Of a stretch of 64,000 nt of DNA, positions 1 to 12,300 are shown one piece after another. This DNA comes from Edaphochlamys debaryana (Eukaryota; Chlorophyta; Chlorophyceae; Chlamydomonadales), in NCBI GenBank assembly GCA_016858145.1, contig JAEHOE010000026.1:806001-870000 (forward strand). The letters run 5' to 3'. The notes under the pieces are model-generated. The model searched no databases. It saw nothing but the letters and a program-made list of their open reading frames with translations, and had not been told where the DNA came from. A program made the translations under genes and the position numbers. Numbering within the stretch: the first letter of the stretch is position 1; the number at the start of each line of letters is the position of its first letter.

Positions 1-235
1 AGCGTGGTCGGCAGTGGCAGACGCATGATGACGCGTCACGGGGCCTAATCACAGAGCTGCAGTGGTGCTGGGTTGCTATGCCCCACGCGTCCCACCAACC
101 CACACCATTGTCAGCAATCACGGAATGCGGGCAGAGCGAGCTGCTATGCAGCGCAAAGCTCCTGCATGCCCTTGACTGCCTCGTGAGTGCCCATGCATGA
201 TCGCCCATGCAAGGTGCACGTTCCTCGGAGCGCAC

Positions 236-1452
236 CTGCGTGAGCCAGCCCGCGTGGCAGGGGCAGCGGCAGTGCCGGGCGTGGGGCGCGGGCGGCCCGA
301 ACTCGGGGACGCGCGCCACCATCTGCGGGGGCAGCGCGCGGCCCTTGCGGGACCCCGGGGACATCCCCGTGTCGGGGATATCCCCCCAGCCAGGCGCCGG
401 GCGCTGAGGCTGGTAGCGGCCGCCGCCACCCCCGCCGCGCCCCTCGCCGTCGCCCGCCAGCGCCGCCGCGCCGTCGCCGTCCCCGTCGCTGTCCTCATCG
501 TCACTCGTGTCGGAAGACGAGGAGTCGCCGGAATCCGAACCGCCGCCGCCATCGGGCCCGGCACTGGGCTCCGCCGCTGCCGCGAGCGCGCTGGCGGCGG
601 CAGCCGCCAAGGGGCCGGCCGCAGCCGCCGCCGCAGCTTGCGGTGCGGCAGGAGGCGGCGGTGGAGTCTTGGTGCAAGGGCAGGGGCCCTTGGTGAGGTA
701 GAAGGTGAGGCGCGAGGGAGTGGCAGGGGAGCTCCGACCCACATCGACCAGATGCATGCCCAGGAAAGGGCGGGCCCTGGCCATGTGGTTGAGCTGGGCG
801 ATGAAGCCGAGCTAACAATGGGAGGGGGAGGAAGGGGCCAGAGGAAGGGTGGGGGCGCAGGGTGTGAGTGACCATGGGGGTTGAGGGCACCAAGCAGGGA
901 GTGATTGATGTGTTGAGAGGGCGAGCATGGTGAGCAGGCTACGGTGTGCTCGGGAGAGTTGGTGGGAGGCAAGCGGAGCTGGACGGTGAGGCCCGGCGGC
1001 GGCAGCGAGGCGTCAGAGTCTTGCCGGCTCCGGAACGGCCTTAGCGCGATACCCCACAGCGGCAGGCCTCACTTCTCTGTCGCGGTGCATGACTCCTGCC
1101 AGCAGGGGCGCCTGTTTGGGAGCGGAGGTGGAGTTGTTTGAAGGGAGCGCGTGAACAGCAGCGGGTCGCCGTCGGCGGATTGGGCGGGGGCGACCTCCCG
1201 ACTCGAGCTCGACCAAGCACGCGGCAGGCCGGTAACCGTGCCGAGGGCGGCACAGCGGCCTGAGACACGTGCGTTGTTGCTGCTCACCCGAGAGCGCTCG
1301 CCGTCCACAACGCAAGAGACCTGGACCGCGTGCGGGCATCGCCAGCAAAACTTCTTGGTCTGGTACCATGTAAAGGGCACCACGAAGGGCGTCCAGTCGT
1401 CTGGCATTGTTGCGTTGAGTGGCAAGTCACGAGGGCGCAGAGAGCTACATGG
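236..1452 (-). CDS. CPC-motif family protein, partial (paralogue of the gene at 38580-43966)
   Basis: Function unknown. Two exons are well supported. Exon 1288-1452 reads PCSSLRPRDLPLNA, then TPFVVPFTWY and VVDGERSR, and ends at a GTGAGC donor. Exon 236-811 is open for 192 codons between a TTAG acceptor and a GTGCGC donor; it holds LTKGPCPC, an Ala-rich stretch, an acidic Ser/Asp run and HCRCPCHAGW. The two splice in phase 0. The same blocks in the same order occur in the gene at 38580-43966 (TPFVLPYSWY, ADGKRDD, LTKRGCPC, CSCPCHVW), so the two are paralogues. A 12-base terminal exon at 45-56, coding LCD and a stop, is in phase but speculative; otherwise the gene continues past the left edge. 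The true start, upstream of 1452, was not found, and a small exon between 812 and 1287 cannot be excluded. The CPC and C.CPCH clusters could bind metal; that is inference. Confidence 0.6.
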
Positions 1453-2671
1453 CTGTCGCAAGCTTTGAATGCGCGCTTCTGCGAGGGCTAGCTCGAAGGC
1501 GCACGTGTGCTTTTATTGCGTCAAGCTGTAAAAGTATGTTCGCGTGCTAGTCCGCTGTCAGGTTTAGATGGTGCTCGTGCGCGTGCCTTTCCCCGTACCC
1601 TCGCTGCTCCCCGCTTCCCCCTCTCCGCGCCATGCGCCGCTCTGTCGCGGCGCCACTGCAGGCACCGAGCCTGCAGCTGTCATTGGCCTGCCTGTAGCCT
1701 GCTGGGAGCACGGCGTAGGCAGCCCAGGTCGCCTGGGTGGCACGATGACGTCTCCTGACCTTCCCGAGCAGCCATGGATGCCGAGCCGCAGACTTGAGTT
1801 GCACTCGCACGCCATTGCAGTTCATTTGGCATAATTTGCCAATCGGAGATATCACAGGCGAAACCTCCATCGGGGTTCCCCCCGGTCAACCGCTGGCACG
1901 TTGCTGCGCCATCATCGGATCTCCCCCACCCCCCTTCTACGCTGCACGGCCCCTGCGAGCACAGAACACCCCCCTTCCGGTGCATCGCCTTCACTCCAGG
2001 ACTTGGCACAGTCCTGCTCTCCAGCTGTGTTTTCCGCTTTTGCAACCTTACTATCACTCGCGCCGTCCCCAGTACATCCTTCGACCCGACACAGACAACC
2101 CAACGCGCAACCCATGTTCGCTCTCACTCACACATCTGACAGTGCTGCCACCGGGGGTCCGGGGCGGCACAGCCCCGTTCTCGATTTCGCTGACTCCGAT
2201 ACTCCTCTCAACGGCCGCCCAACGCTCATCAACCCGGCGCACACCCAGCGCCTCCCCCACGAATCCACTGCCGCTCAAGCCCAGAGAGCCCGGAAAGGAG
2301 ACACGTGCGGGTCACCCCATCTCCCGCGGCTCCTTCCCCGGCGCCAGCGTCAGCCCCAGGCTCCAAGCCTGCGCAAGCGTCCCCTCTCCGCCATGCACCG
2401 CCAGGCCGCCTCCCAGTGCACTTTTCCGCGCAGGCCGCCGCCTGCGGGGCCTCAATGCGCAGGCAGCGGCCTTCGGGGGCCACGCAGTTCCGGCCCTAGG
2501 GCTGGGCCGCGCCCTGCCCACGCCTGCGGCAGCGGGGCTGCCGGCCCGCGCCCCGCGAGGCGCCGACTCCCTCCCACGCCGCCAGCACGCGCAAGGCTTC
2601 CCCCGCCAGCACCCCCCAAGGCTGCTCCCGCCAGCGCGGGCACACCGGCCCCGCAAGCCCGCATGGCTCCG
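1453..2671. other. gap between the CPC-motif gene and the RCC1-like gene
   Basis: Both neighbours are on the minus strand. This stretch should hold the 3' untranslated region of the RCC1-like gene and the promoter and missing first exon(s) of the CPC-motif gene. The open frames here are Pro/Ala/Arg-rich and look like by-products of GC-rich DNA. I see no further gene. Confidence 0.4.
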
Positions 2672-5618
2672 CTATTGCTCGGGCCTGGCTGCGCAGAGCT
2701 TGATGTCCGCCGGCGTGGAGCCGCCGGGCATGCACACGTACAGGTCCTTGCAGCTCCAGCCGATGGAGATGGCCCCCGGCGCCACCGCCGCCACCTGCGG
2801 GTTCAGCCACGCCGCGGGCCAGGACTTCTCACTCAGCTTGATGCACCTGCGGGTGGGGTGGGGTGAGGGGCGGGGGGCGAAGGGCGAGGAGCGAGAGGCG
2901 GCGGACAGGGTTGAAAGGGATTCGGACCGTAGAGCTGAGGGGCCTGTTGGGTTGGGAAGGCGGAAGCCTCGGCGACAGGCATGCCGCGGTCTCCAGGCTC
3001 AGCCCATCCTCCCTCCTCGCCTCCCGCCCATGCCCACGTGCCCCAACGCGGGCTCACCACAGGAAGATCCGCCCGTCCGCGGCGAGCGCAGCGCACATGG
3101 CGTACGCATCCGAGACGGCGATCTGCGAAGGGATGTGAGAGCGCCTGAGACGAAGCTACTGGTACGGGCCCGCAGAGGGGCACGCCTGCCTGCGGCTCAC
3201 AAGTCCAGCGCAACCCTGGTCTCGAACGCAGCCCTTGTCTACCCAACGCTTGCTGCTGGCCCAAAGCTCGATCGCCACATGATACACCCCAAGCCCCCAC
3301 CCACAGCGCTCCCACGTTCTTGTAGGCCCCCTTTCGCCCTCATCCATTCCCCACCCTTTCTCCCCGCCTCTTCCGCACGCTTCTGACTGCTTGATGGGCA
3401 CCCTCACCCGTCCCCACATCCAACCCTCCCCACATCTCACCCAGCACTTGCCCTGCCTCTAGCACACAAATGCTCCCACCCACCCCACCCGCCCCGCCTT
3501 GCGCCCCACCTGCTTGATGGCCACCTTGTCCAGCTCCTTGACGTGCCGCGGCACGGGCGCGTACTCGGCGCTCCAGGACCTGTCAGTGCTGCTGTAGGCC
3601 TTCTGCTCGTCCGCCCAGCACACCACGCCCCCGTCCGTGACCACGCAGCAGAGGTCGGAGCCGCAGGCCTCTGCGTGCAGCACCTGCTTGGAGCGCACTG
3701 GAAGCTTGATCTGGGTCGGAGGGGTGGAGGGGTGCAGGGCAGAGCAGGGGCGGGGGTTGGGCGAGTTGGGCCCGGCGGGTTGGCTTCTCATCAGACCACT
3801 GCCCGGCTCCGTCTCCAACTCTGCCCGTCCTCCTCTTCCCGGCTACTCGAGTAACGCGCTGGCCCCTCCCCTCCCCTCCCCTCCCCTCCCCTCCCCTCCC
3901 CTCCCCTCCCCGCACCCCACCCCGCCGCCCCCACCTGCTGCACGTCCTTGATGTAGAGGGTGCTGATGCCCATGTTCCTGCTGAACCGCTGGCTGGCCTT
4001 GATGCCCGCCACGTACACGGAGCCGTCGCTGAGCGCCAGCAGCGAGTGCACGGTGCCCGCGCTGGCGTGCGTGACGCGCATGCGGCCGTGCGAGGCGCCC
4101 GCGAAGGACCAGCGGCGCGGCGCGCCCACGGCGACGGTGGCGGCGGAGGCCAGCGCGCCGCCGCCCATGTGGACGATGGGCATGGCCCCGACGGGGATGG
4201 GGATGAAGGGCGCGACCGAGGCTTTGGCCTCCTCGCAGTCTGACACCGCCCACGCCACCAGGCCGCCGCCCTCCGTGATGCCGAGCACGTGCCACGCGCC
4301 GGCGCTGGCGTGGGGGGAGACGGGGGTGGAGGGGCGCGGCCGTGGTGAGGAAGGGCGGCCGCAGGCGGCGTGGCGTGCTGGCAAAAGGGCTGAGAAAGTG
4401 CCGTGCCTTCGGCGTTTCGGTCCTCCCCTTGGCCGCTGTCCAGGCCCAGCCTCTGGCGACCCCTTGACCACGTCCATCCCACAACCCCTCTCTACTCTCT
4501 CCTCCCCTCCCCTCTCCTCCCCTCTCCTCGCCTGCCCTCCTCATGCGATGGCCCGTACGGTAGGCAGCCCATCCCATACCTCCACTGCCCCCCCCTCCCC
4601 ATGGAGTGGCCCACCCCAGGCGACCTGCCACACCTCACGGCCGTGCAGGCGGGCGTATCGACGCCCGGCTCCAGCTGCCGCAACGTTTTGACGCCGCTGT
4701 CCGACTTCGCCGAAATTACCTTGCCCTGAAGGTCACCGGGTGGCAAGGCGGAGACGAGAACACCGAAATTAGGAGCCCCGTAACGCCAGTCAAATACCGC
4801 GCCGCAAGCCCCACATTAGCGCAAGAGTCGACGCAGATGGAGCCTTGTCACTAGCTGGGCTTGGCAACATCTGGTTCTCTGCCATGCTGGGGGCACGCAC
4901 CGCAGGTCCCTGGCGACTGGCGCCCGCCTACCCCAACCCTCGACCCCCACCTGGCCCCTCACCTTCTTGGTTAGTCCCACCATGTGCAGCGAGCCCCCGC
5001 TGACAGACTGCAGCGGGTACTTGGCGGGGTCGATGTATGCCGTGAGGGGCGTGGCTCCAGACCAGCTGTACCTGAGCGTCAGGGGATGAGGTGAGAAGCA
5101 CGCGTGAGGAAAAGAGAAGGGGCTGGGCTGGCACATGCAGCCGCCGTGTCCAAACGAACGGACGGCGGAAGTTGTTGGGGTGTAGGTTTTGGCTGTACGA
5201 CATGGGGGCGCCCACGCTTGGACCATAGCACCGCTACCAAAACCCCACTGAAACGCAGCAGAAACGGGCGGACCGCCGTTGCCCCGTGCCTCACCCGCCG
5301 CCTTCCCGGTACGCCACCGAGCCATCGCTGTAGTACGCTATAAGTGCTGCTCCCGAGTAGGAGATACCAGTGAGCTTGGCCCCATCTGCTTTGGGTAGAT
5401 TCTGCGGAAGGTGCGGGGGAGGCACGGCGCGGTCCGGGCGGCTTCAGCTGGGGGACGGGACATAACATGTCGGGTCAGCCACATGTCTGCGACGTTTTAA
5501 CAGTGCTTACCTCAAACTCAGTATCGGGTGTGACTGTGTCAAAGCTCAGCGGCCATAGGAAGTTAAGCTTAAAGAGGGCGACTTGGGGAGGCCCTCGCGG
5601 AGATGGCGGTGGTGGCAT
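2672..5618 (-). CDS. RCC1-like beta-propeller repeat protein
   Basis: Eight exons (5511-5618, 5295-5401, 4963-5071, 4634-4725, 3935-4304, 3510-3710, 3058-3122, 2672-2846) join in frame into 408 residues ending in TAG. The protein is built of RCC1-type blades, each with a small-residue/His turn followed by a DG strand: SAGAWHVLGITEGGGLVAW, HASAGTVHSLLALSDGSVYV, CGSDLCCVVTDGGVVCWAD and DAYAMCAALAADGRIFLW. RCC1-family propellers act as exchange factors or as binding scaffolds. Nothing here fixes a partner, and the classical Ran-GEF sequence is not recognisable. The start ATG at 5618 opens the first exon, has a short Pro-rich leader and no clear signal peptide; an upstream exon cannot be excluded. 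The gene is head-to-head with eIF1. The family call is good; the role is unknown. Confidence 0.82.
3863..3911. repeat. (CCCCT)n microsatellite
   Basis: About ten uninterrupted CCCCT units lie in the 224-base intron between the exons at 3510-3710 and 3935-4304 of the RCC1-like gene. On the transcribed strand it reads GGGGA repeats, so it is purine-rich in the pre-mRNA. Confidence 0.95.
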
Positions 5619-6179
5619 ATGAACCCGCCAGCCGACGACACTCGCGCCGGGACCCTCTCCACAGCCAAGACAAGCTCAGGTCGTTCTGATCACGCTGCGC
5701 GGCGACGGCGGTCCCTGCCAGCGCTGCGCAGTGCGATTGCACTCGCGAAATCGCAAGGGTGTGCTGCCAGAACCAGATTTGCTCAAGAACGCTCAACGAT
5801 GTTCATTCAAGCTGTACGCAGATGCAGCCACGCGAGGCAGTCCGCTGGAAGGCGCAAGGACGGGTCCACTCTGAACACAGGCTGGGCAGCAGGGAGCTGG
5901 CTTTAGTTTGCGGTTCGGTTCGTGGCATACGCACCACGCCGGCGAGCTCACCGTGGAGTGGCGCGAAAATATTGCCGTACGGGTTTCCCCCATGCAGGCA
6001 ATGCCGCGAAGGCCTTTTGGCCCCCGCTCAGCGCTGAAGCTACATAGCAATTTGACCAGAGCCTCAGCAGTCGCTTCTCAGCTTACCTCCAGCCCCTCAA
6101 CACTCCAAACCACTCACCGAGCTCCTCCGAAGGCTCCTCAGGCTAGCCCCGCGGCCAAGTCCAGCAGCCCCGCGCTTTC
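5619..6179. promoter_or_regulatory. divergent intergenic region (RCC1-like / eIF1)
   Basis: 561 bases separate the two start codons, so both promoters must lie here unless the 5' leaders are interrupted by upstream introns. No obvious TATA box or other recognised element was identified. Confidence 0.45.
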
Positions 6180-6899
6180 ATGAGCTCCCCCGACGTGGTC
6201 CTCCCTGGTGACATCTCCAACCTTGGCGTTGGATTCGACCCGCTCGCGGACGCGGGCGCCGACGCGGGCGAGGGTAATGCTGGAGAGGACGCCGTGCACA
6301 TCCGTGTGCAGCAGCGCAACGGCCGCAAGTCGCTGACTACCGTCCAGGGACTCAAGGAGAAGTAAGCTGGGAGCGGGCGGTGGCTACTGGAAGCTGGCCT
6401 GGGGCCCGGCCACGCCAGATTGCGGGGACTCTTCCCGAGACCTAGTCGGGGGGTTGCGACGGGCCGCTGGGCTGTGGGCCCGTGAGCCTGGATGTAGCCC
6501 CCAGCACAAACGGGCGTGCTGTTCGGCGCGGAGCGCTTGAAATTGCTCAACGTTGGACCGGTCCGCATAGGTGCTGACTTTCCCGCCGTCCCTTCTTTGC
6601 CCTGCGAAGGTACGACTACAACAAGGTGCTTAAGGCCCTTAAGAAGGAGTTCTGCTGCAACGGGACTGTCGTCGAGGATCCCGAGCTGGGCAAGGTCATT
6701 CAGCTGCAGGGCGACCAGCGCAAGAATGTCAGCGACTTCCTTCTGGGCCAGAAGCTCGTGAAGAAGGATCAGATCAAAATTCACGGGTGAGCACGCTGTC
6801 GATGCTGATACGCGCCGCATGGGGTTCCCGCTCTGTCATACCGCCGCGTACTCACGGTTATCTCCATTCTTCGATCGATCATCCGTCCACAGATTCTAA
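6180..6899 (+). CDS. EIF1: translation initiation factor eIF1 (SUI1)
   Basis: eIF1 binds the 40S subunit near the P site and enforces accurate start-codon selection in the cytosol. Three exons (6180-6361, 6610-6786, 6893-6899) give 121 residues, close to the usual 110-115. An acidic, poorly conserved N-terminal tail is followed by the SUI1 core: IRVQQRNGRKSLTTVQGL, YNKVLKALKKEFCCNGTVVE and IQLQGDQRKNVSDFL, ending IKIHGF. The last exon is only seven bases and supplies the final codons and the stop. Introns of 248 and 106 bases have normal GT...AG ends. The start codon opens the only frame that runs into the core. The identification is secure. The retrotransposon lies about 2.5 kb downstream. 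Confidence 0.97.
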
Positions 6900-9399
6900 G
6901 CGCTGTCTTGGAGCTGGCCCTGGGAAGGAGGCGGAGCTTGCGACCGCCTAGCCGCCGCCAATCTGCTGAGCGAGGACACCTAAAAGTGGTGGCGTGGCGT
7001 GTCGCTGTCGTGCGGGCTTGGGGCCCCACGCAAGTCCCCGCATGCGGGGTGCTCCGGACCATAGCAGCAACGTGAGCCGGTAGCGAGAGGGGGTCGGCCT
7101 CCAGGCCACGGAGGCAGGGTGGCTGCCTCCCTGAAGTGTGTAGGCTGCACCGTTGCCTAGCGGTGGTCGCTGCAACACTGTGATAGCATGCACCGTCTGA
7201 GATGTGCGGCTTGCGGCTTTGCCGAAGCTTGGCCCAATGGAAGTGGTGAGATTTCCGCGCTATCGGGGTTAGCGTCAGGTTTTAGGGGGGCCCTTCCCAA
7301 GGGCCCTGTCCTGGGCTGCTGTGCCGCACGCAGGTGTGCCTGTTGTTGCGGGCTTAGATTGACATGGTATGGTCAAGACTTTGTTGGTTGTCCGTTTCGG
7401 CTGAACCAATCCATTACTCATATTGCAGCCCTTCACCTTACCGGGCTCTCTTGCCTATGTAAAATGTTAATGAGAGCAATTATGTCAACCGGGGGGCTTC
7501 TATCAAGCCGCACGAGTCACAACCATAACCGGCGTCGAATCCCTCCTCGCAGCTGGGATAGCGCGATCAGCAACTAGGCCCGTTGGCCAGATACCAAATG
7601 GAGGGCTTCGACAGTCACGACAGAGGAGACCTAGCGTCGCCCGCACCGGTCTGCCGGCCAGTTGCCGCTGTGGGTGCCCAGGCTCCGTGAGAGTGAGCAA
7701 TGCTGGACTAGCACGGGAGTACCGTAGGTGCCGGTGGATGATGTTGCGGGGTGGACGTGCCGGTGACTGGGGGGTTCGGTGCACTCATGCTGCCCCCACT
7801 GGCCGCTCCTTCCCACGGCCCTACCTCACCCCTGCCGTCCCCTTGAGCATCCCCTGCTGCCCTGCCTCCATCCCAATCGTTGTACACTACCTACTGCACA
7901 ACAGCGGACCGTGTGCAGTAGCAGGTTCTGCTACCAAGGAGTTTTGCGGCCTCCACGCCTCCCCAACAGACTCCCGTCTACCGTCTACCAACGCTGTGTC
8001 ACGTGCCGCCGCCTGAGCCACCAAAGGCCCAGCACAGTAGGGGCGGGGGGGTCCCCGTGGGCGAGGAGGGCTTGCAGCTGACTCCCTGGCTGACTGGCAA
8101 GCTGGACGCACTTTAGCCATGAGCTGGGAACTAACGGGTAGGGCGTGGATACCGGTACACGGACACGGTAAACTCCGCGGCTTCGCAGCCCTCCCAGCCC
8201 ACACGGCCCCAATGTATTGTTGTTCACATACGGACCCTTGACAAGGGGGACGACAGGGCAGCGAAGGGGGAAGGGGAGGAGAGACCCGCACCTGCACCGA
8301 CAGGAGACCGGCGCTCCGGCGGGGCAGGGGGTCGGGGCGCCGGGGCAGGCAGGGGCGACGCCCCAAAGACCACGCTTTGTTCCTAGCCTATCCAGGCACT
8401 GCGTACGGTACGGGCGAGGGCACGGAAGCAGGGATGACCAGCCCTGCACGGAAACACGTAAGGACACGGCACCCGGGTGCCGTCTGCGAGCCTTGGCCTC
8501 CGCAGCCAACCCCCCACCCCCACCCCCCCATCCCCCCACACACACAGACCCTGAGGTGCCACAGCCCAGAGCCCACCCCTGTCGCGTTCCGCATCCATCG
8601 CGTATCTTATTGCACATTGAGAGCCAGTGAGAAGGCTCCACGCCGAGGCCTCCGCGTCTCCCCAGCCCGAGAGGCGAGCGGGCGCGAGGCATGCAGCATC
8701 GTCAGCGCCGCCTGATGAGCCGCTGAGGGCCTGGGAGTCGTGGGAGAGGCAGCAGGGTTGAGGAGGCAGTCATAGCAACGGAATCGGAGGGGCCCCCATC
8801 GGCCTTGGCGGGACCGGGGCGTACACATGCAGAGCAGGTCGGGGCCTCCTTGCCGCAAACTGTAGATCGGATCAGCAGGGCACGAGAGGGCCCTGGGGAC
8901 TGGGGCGCGGGACCCGAACCTGTGTAATTAATCTCTCTCTCCGGGGCACGGCCCCTCACGCACGCCAGTGATGCCACCGCTACGTATCACCAGCCTTAGC
9001 TTCTGGGTCCACGGCTGAGGCAAAGAAAGGGATGGAGTCATGCATGCTGAATGCACCGGTTCGAGACTTTGGCGCGAGGGTTTGGGGTTGAACCGAGAAT
9101 CAGCCGTATCTACGGGCGGTTTCGGTTCGCCGAGTGGCGCTTGTTGACAATCTGTCGAGGGCAGACAAATTGCGTCATCTACAGCTTCTTTCCGGTGGGC
9201 ACACCTCGTGGCGTGAAGTACGGGAGGTCAGGATGGATGCGACCCACCGATGCGACCTTGGGCTTCCCCGAGCGACCCGCAACAGAGACTGCCTCACACT
9301 GTCGCCGTAACCCAGAATCATCAAGTGAAACGGAAGCGGTCCATACTGCGAGGTAGCCACCAAGCTAGCTCAGAGGCAGCGGGGGCAGCAGGCAGGAGC
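6900..9399. other. eIF1 3' region and intergenic DNA with no supported gene
   Basis: The first 500-600 bases are probably the eIF1 3' untranslated region. Around 7340-7500 the sequence is markedly more AT-rich than its surroundings. From about 7.6 to 9.4 kb no frame has splice-bounded coding character. The left end of the retrotransposon may reach into this stretch, but I could not place the junction. Confidence 0.5.
7458..7462 (+). terminator. candidate TGTAA poly(A) signal of eIF1
   Basis: A TGTAA pentamer, the poly(A) signal typical of chlorophycean algae, lies 559 bases after the eIF1 stop codon in an AT-richer patch. A five-base motif is weak evidence alone; only its position supports it. 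Confidence 0.4.
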
Positions 9400-12300
9400 A
9401 ATGGTCCCCGAAAGTGCGCCATCCGATGAGTTGCAAGCCTGGTGAGATTCCTGACGGCTTGTTTCACCCGGCGCATTAGGCTGGCAGTCGTGCAAGCGCT
9501 GTCGGGCCCAGAAGAGCCGAGTCCGCACTCGGCGGGCCGGCCGTCGTGCACGCCCGCCACGTGGACCGTCTCCACCACGGTGCTACTCCCCAAAGATGGG
9601 GACCCCACCCTGCTCAAAAACAAACGCCCAATTGCCCTCGCCAACACCTGCCACAAACTCTACACAAGCCTGATCACCGTCAGCATCGGCACCATACAAG
9701 ACTGGACGCAGCTGATCAGCGACACCCAAGAGGGGTTTCAGGCCTACAAGAACACGTCCCGCCAACTGCTTAATGTCGTACACGCCATCGAAGATGCGGG
9801 GCTGACGCGGCAAGACCTGTACGTCATGTACCTCGACTTAAGCGCCGCCTTTAACACAGTAAACCACGACAAGCTCCTACAGATCATGTGGGACCTAGGC
9901 CTTCCCGCCGACCTAATCGATGTCGTACAGGACCTGTACAGCCAGGCCCGGACACAGGTCCACACCGAGCACGGGTGCACAGCGCCCATCCCCGTTGAAC
10001 GCGGCACGATCCAGGGAGACACCCTGTCCCCCGTCCTCTTCCTGGTCTTCGCGGAGCCGCTCATACGCTGGCTCCACGTGGGCGGCCGAGGCTACCGGTA
10101 CGGCTGCCTCACCGCACAAGAGAACCAGCGATGGCACTGCAGCTCCGCCGCCTACGCGGACGACCTTGCCGTCCTCACCAACTCGGTGGCCGACCTGAGG
10201 ATCCAAGCGCAGAAAGTTGAAGCCTACTCTAACTGGGCAGGCCTACCAGTCAACCACAGCAAGTGCGCCGTGAGCGGCATCCTCCACCGACGAGCCTGGA
10301 GCGACCACGGGTTGAACGGCCCATGCTGCCCCCGCACACTACGAGCGGCCCTTGAGGGGCAGGTCAAAATCGATGGCACCTCGCTCCCCTACCAAGCCCC
10401 GACCGTGCCGTACAAGTACCTAGGGGTCCAGCTCACGCTCACCCTGCACTGGGGCGCCCACATTGCCGCCGTCACGCGCAAGGTCGTGGGAAAAATCGAC
10501 TGCGTTAACGGCTCCCTAGCCTCCGCGCCGTAGAAGATACGCCTCCTGCAGCAGTGCGTGAAAGCTGTCATCAAATATGGCTTCCCCGTCATGCCGTACG
10601 GCCCCAGCGATATTGCCGCCTTGGACGCCAAGATCGCGCAAGCCGCCCGGCGGGCCCTGAACCTCCCACGCGGCTTCCCTACCCGAGCCCTGCTGCTCCC
10701 ACCCACCGAGTACGGCGCTGGTATCCAGAGCCTCCGCGTCCAGTACGCGGAGACCGCCGCTAAAGCCCTTGTCACATCACTGAACGACGAAGGCCGGCTA
10801 GGCGTCGTCTCCGCAGCAATGCTCCGCCTGCAATCCGCGAGGTGGGGCAACGCGTCAGTCCAGGGACGCGCAAAACAGGCCAACTACTACTGCACACTAC
10901 GCATGCTACAAAACGCTGAAGCTAACGGCCTGCACCTCACGGACCATGGCACGACCTTCGCCGCCCCCACCGACCCCCTGGTCGGCGCCGCCCTAGCCGC
11001 GGCCCGACAAAGCCAAGCCCCCCGCCTAGCCCACCATGACCTGCTCCCCCTCATGGAGCTCGGCCTCAGCCCCTACGACCTACTCGACAAGCGCACAAAG
11101 CGCCACATTATCTCTACCACAGAGCTCCGCACCCTTGCCCGGAACAACAGCGCCAGGGTGAGACCCCAGCACCTGGTCGCCCTCAACCGCCTAAGCCTGG
11201 CCCTCAGCCGCGCCTGCACACCCGCGCCGCACAACCTGCTGGACCCCACGGACTGCGCCACCACCCAGCCCCTCCCAGCTGACCACCGCCAGCTCCCCGA
11301 CGCACCCTGCTTTGCGGGCTTCCGTGACCCCGCCGCCCGCCCGACGGGCCTCTCCCAACCCACCTTGGACAGGTTCCTCAGGGCCCAACCGCGGATGCCA
11401 GACGCCAACGCCACCAACCGCAACGACGAGGCCCCGCCCGCAACTGCGGCGGGCGCAGAAGCAGGCGGGAACGAGTCAGACGAGCAAGAGCCCGCGGGGG
11501 CAGCCCAGGGACCCCAGGACCCCGCCCCTGCCGAGCCGCCACCTCGGCGCAACGCTACACGTGCTGCCCGCAACCAGCACGTCCCCGCTGCCCCCCAACC
11601 GCGCCCAGAGAAACGCACGACCCCCGGTCGGAGCACCCCCCAGAGCCGCAAGCGGGCGCACGCTACGGTCATTGATGCCGCGCCCCGCGGGGTGCTCACC
11701 GTAGGCGCGCAAGCGCACGCAGCAGGCTTCACAGATCTCGACGGCGCCCCTGGTGGTGAAGGCGGCCTGTGCTCCCGGCGTGCGTTCGAAAGCCTCATGA
11801 CCGACTGCAACCAGAGTGTCCCCAACGTTGGGGCCCTACGGGTGGCGAGAGGACAAGCATGGCCGGGGCCCTTCAACCCCACAACAGACCGCCGCCCCCC
11901 CCGCGCGGCAGGCGCCACCACCCCGGCGCGGCTTGTCCGCCACACTCCTCACCCGCCAGCGGGCGCTCGTGCCCAACAACAGCGCAATCCCTGCCGACCC
12001 GCCCGCCCCCGGCCCCCCAGAGCCCCACACCCACCCCAGCCCCCGCCTCACCGCCGACACCCAAAAAAGCACACCAAAGCGTGTCCAGGACGCGGCGAAG
12101 AAGTGGGGCCAACTAGGATGGCCGCGCTGGAAAGTCGCCCGAGAGCAGCTCCTACGATGCGCCATCCCGTGGCCCTCAACTGCGGCCGTCAGAGCGGGGC
12201 AAGGGGATAAACGGAGTGTTGGAGCGACACAGATCACCTACGACCTGTACCACGAACTAGACGACGTGGAATCTGTCCTGGCCGGCCCCACCTACGTCCG

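Noticed and set aside
2305..2866. Long Pro/Ala/Arg-rich plus-strand frames
   Set aside because: They overlap the last exon of the RCC1-like gene in antisense and have no supporting motif.
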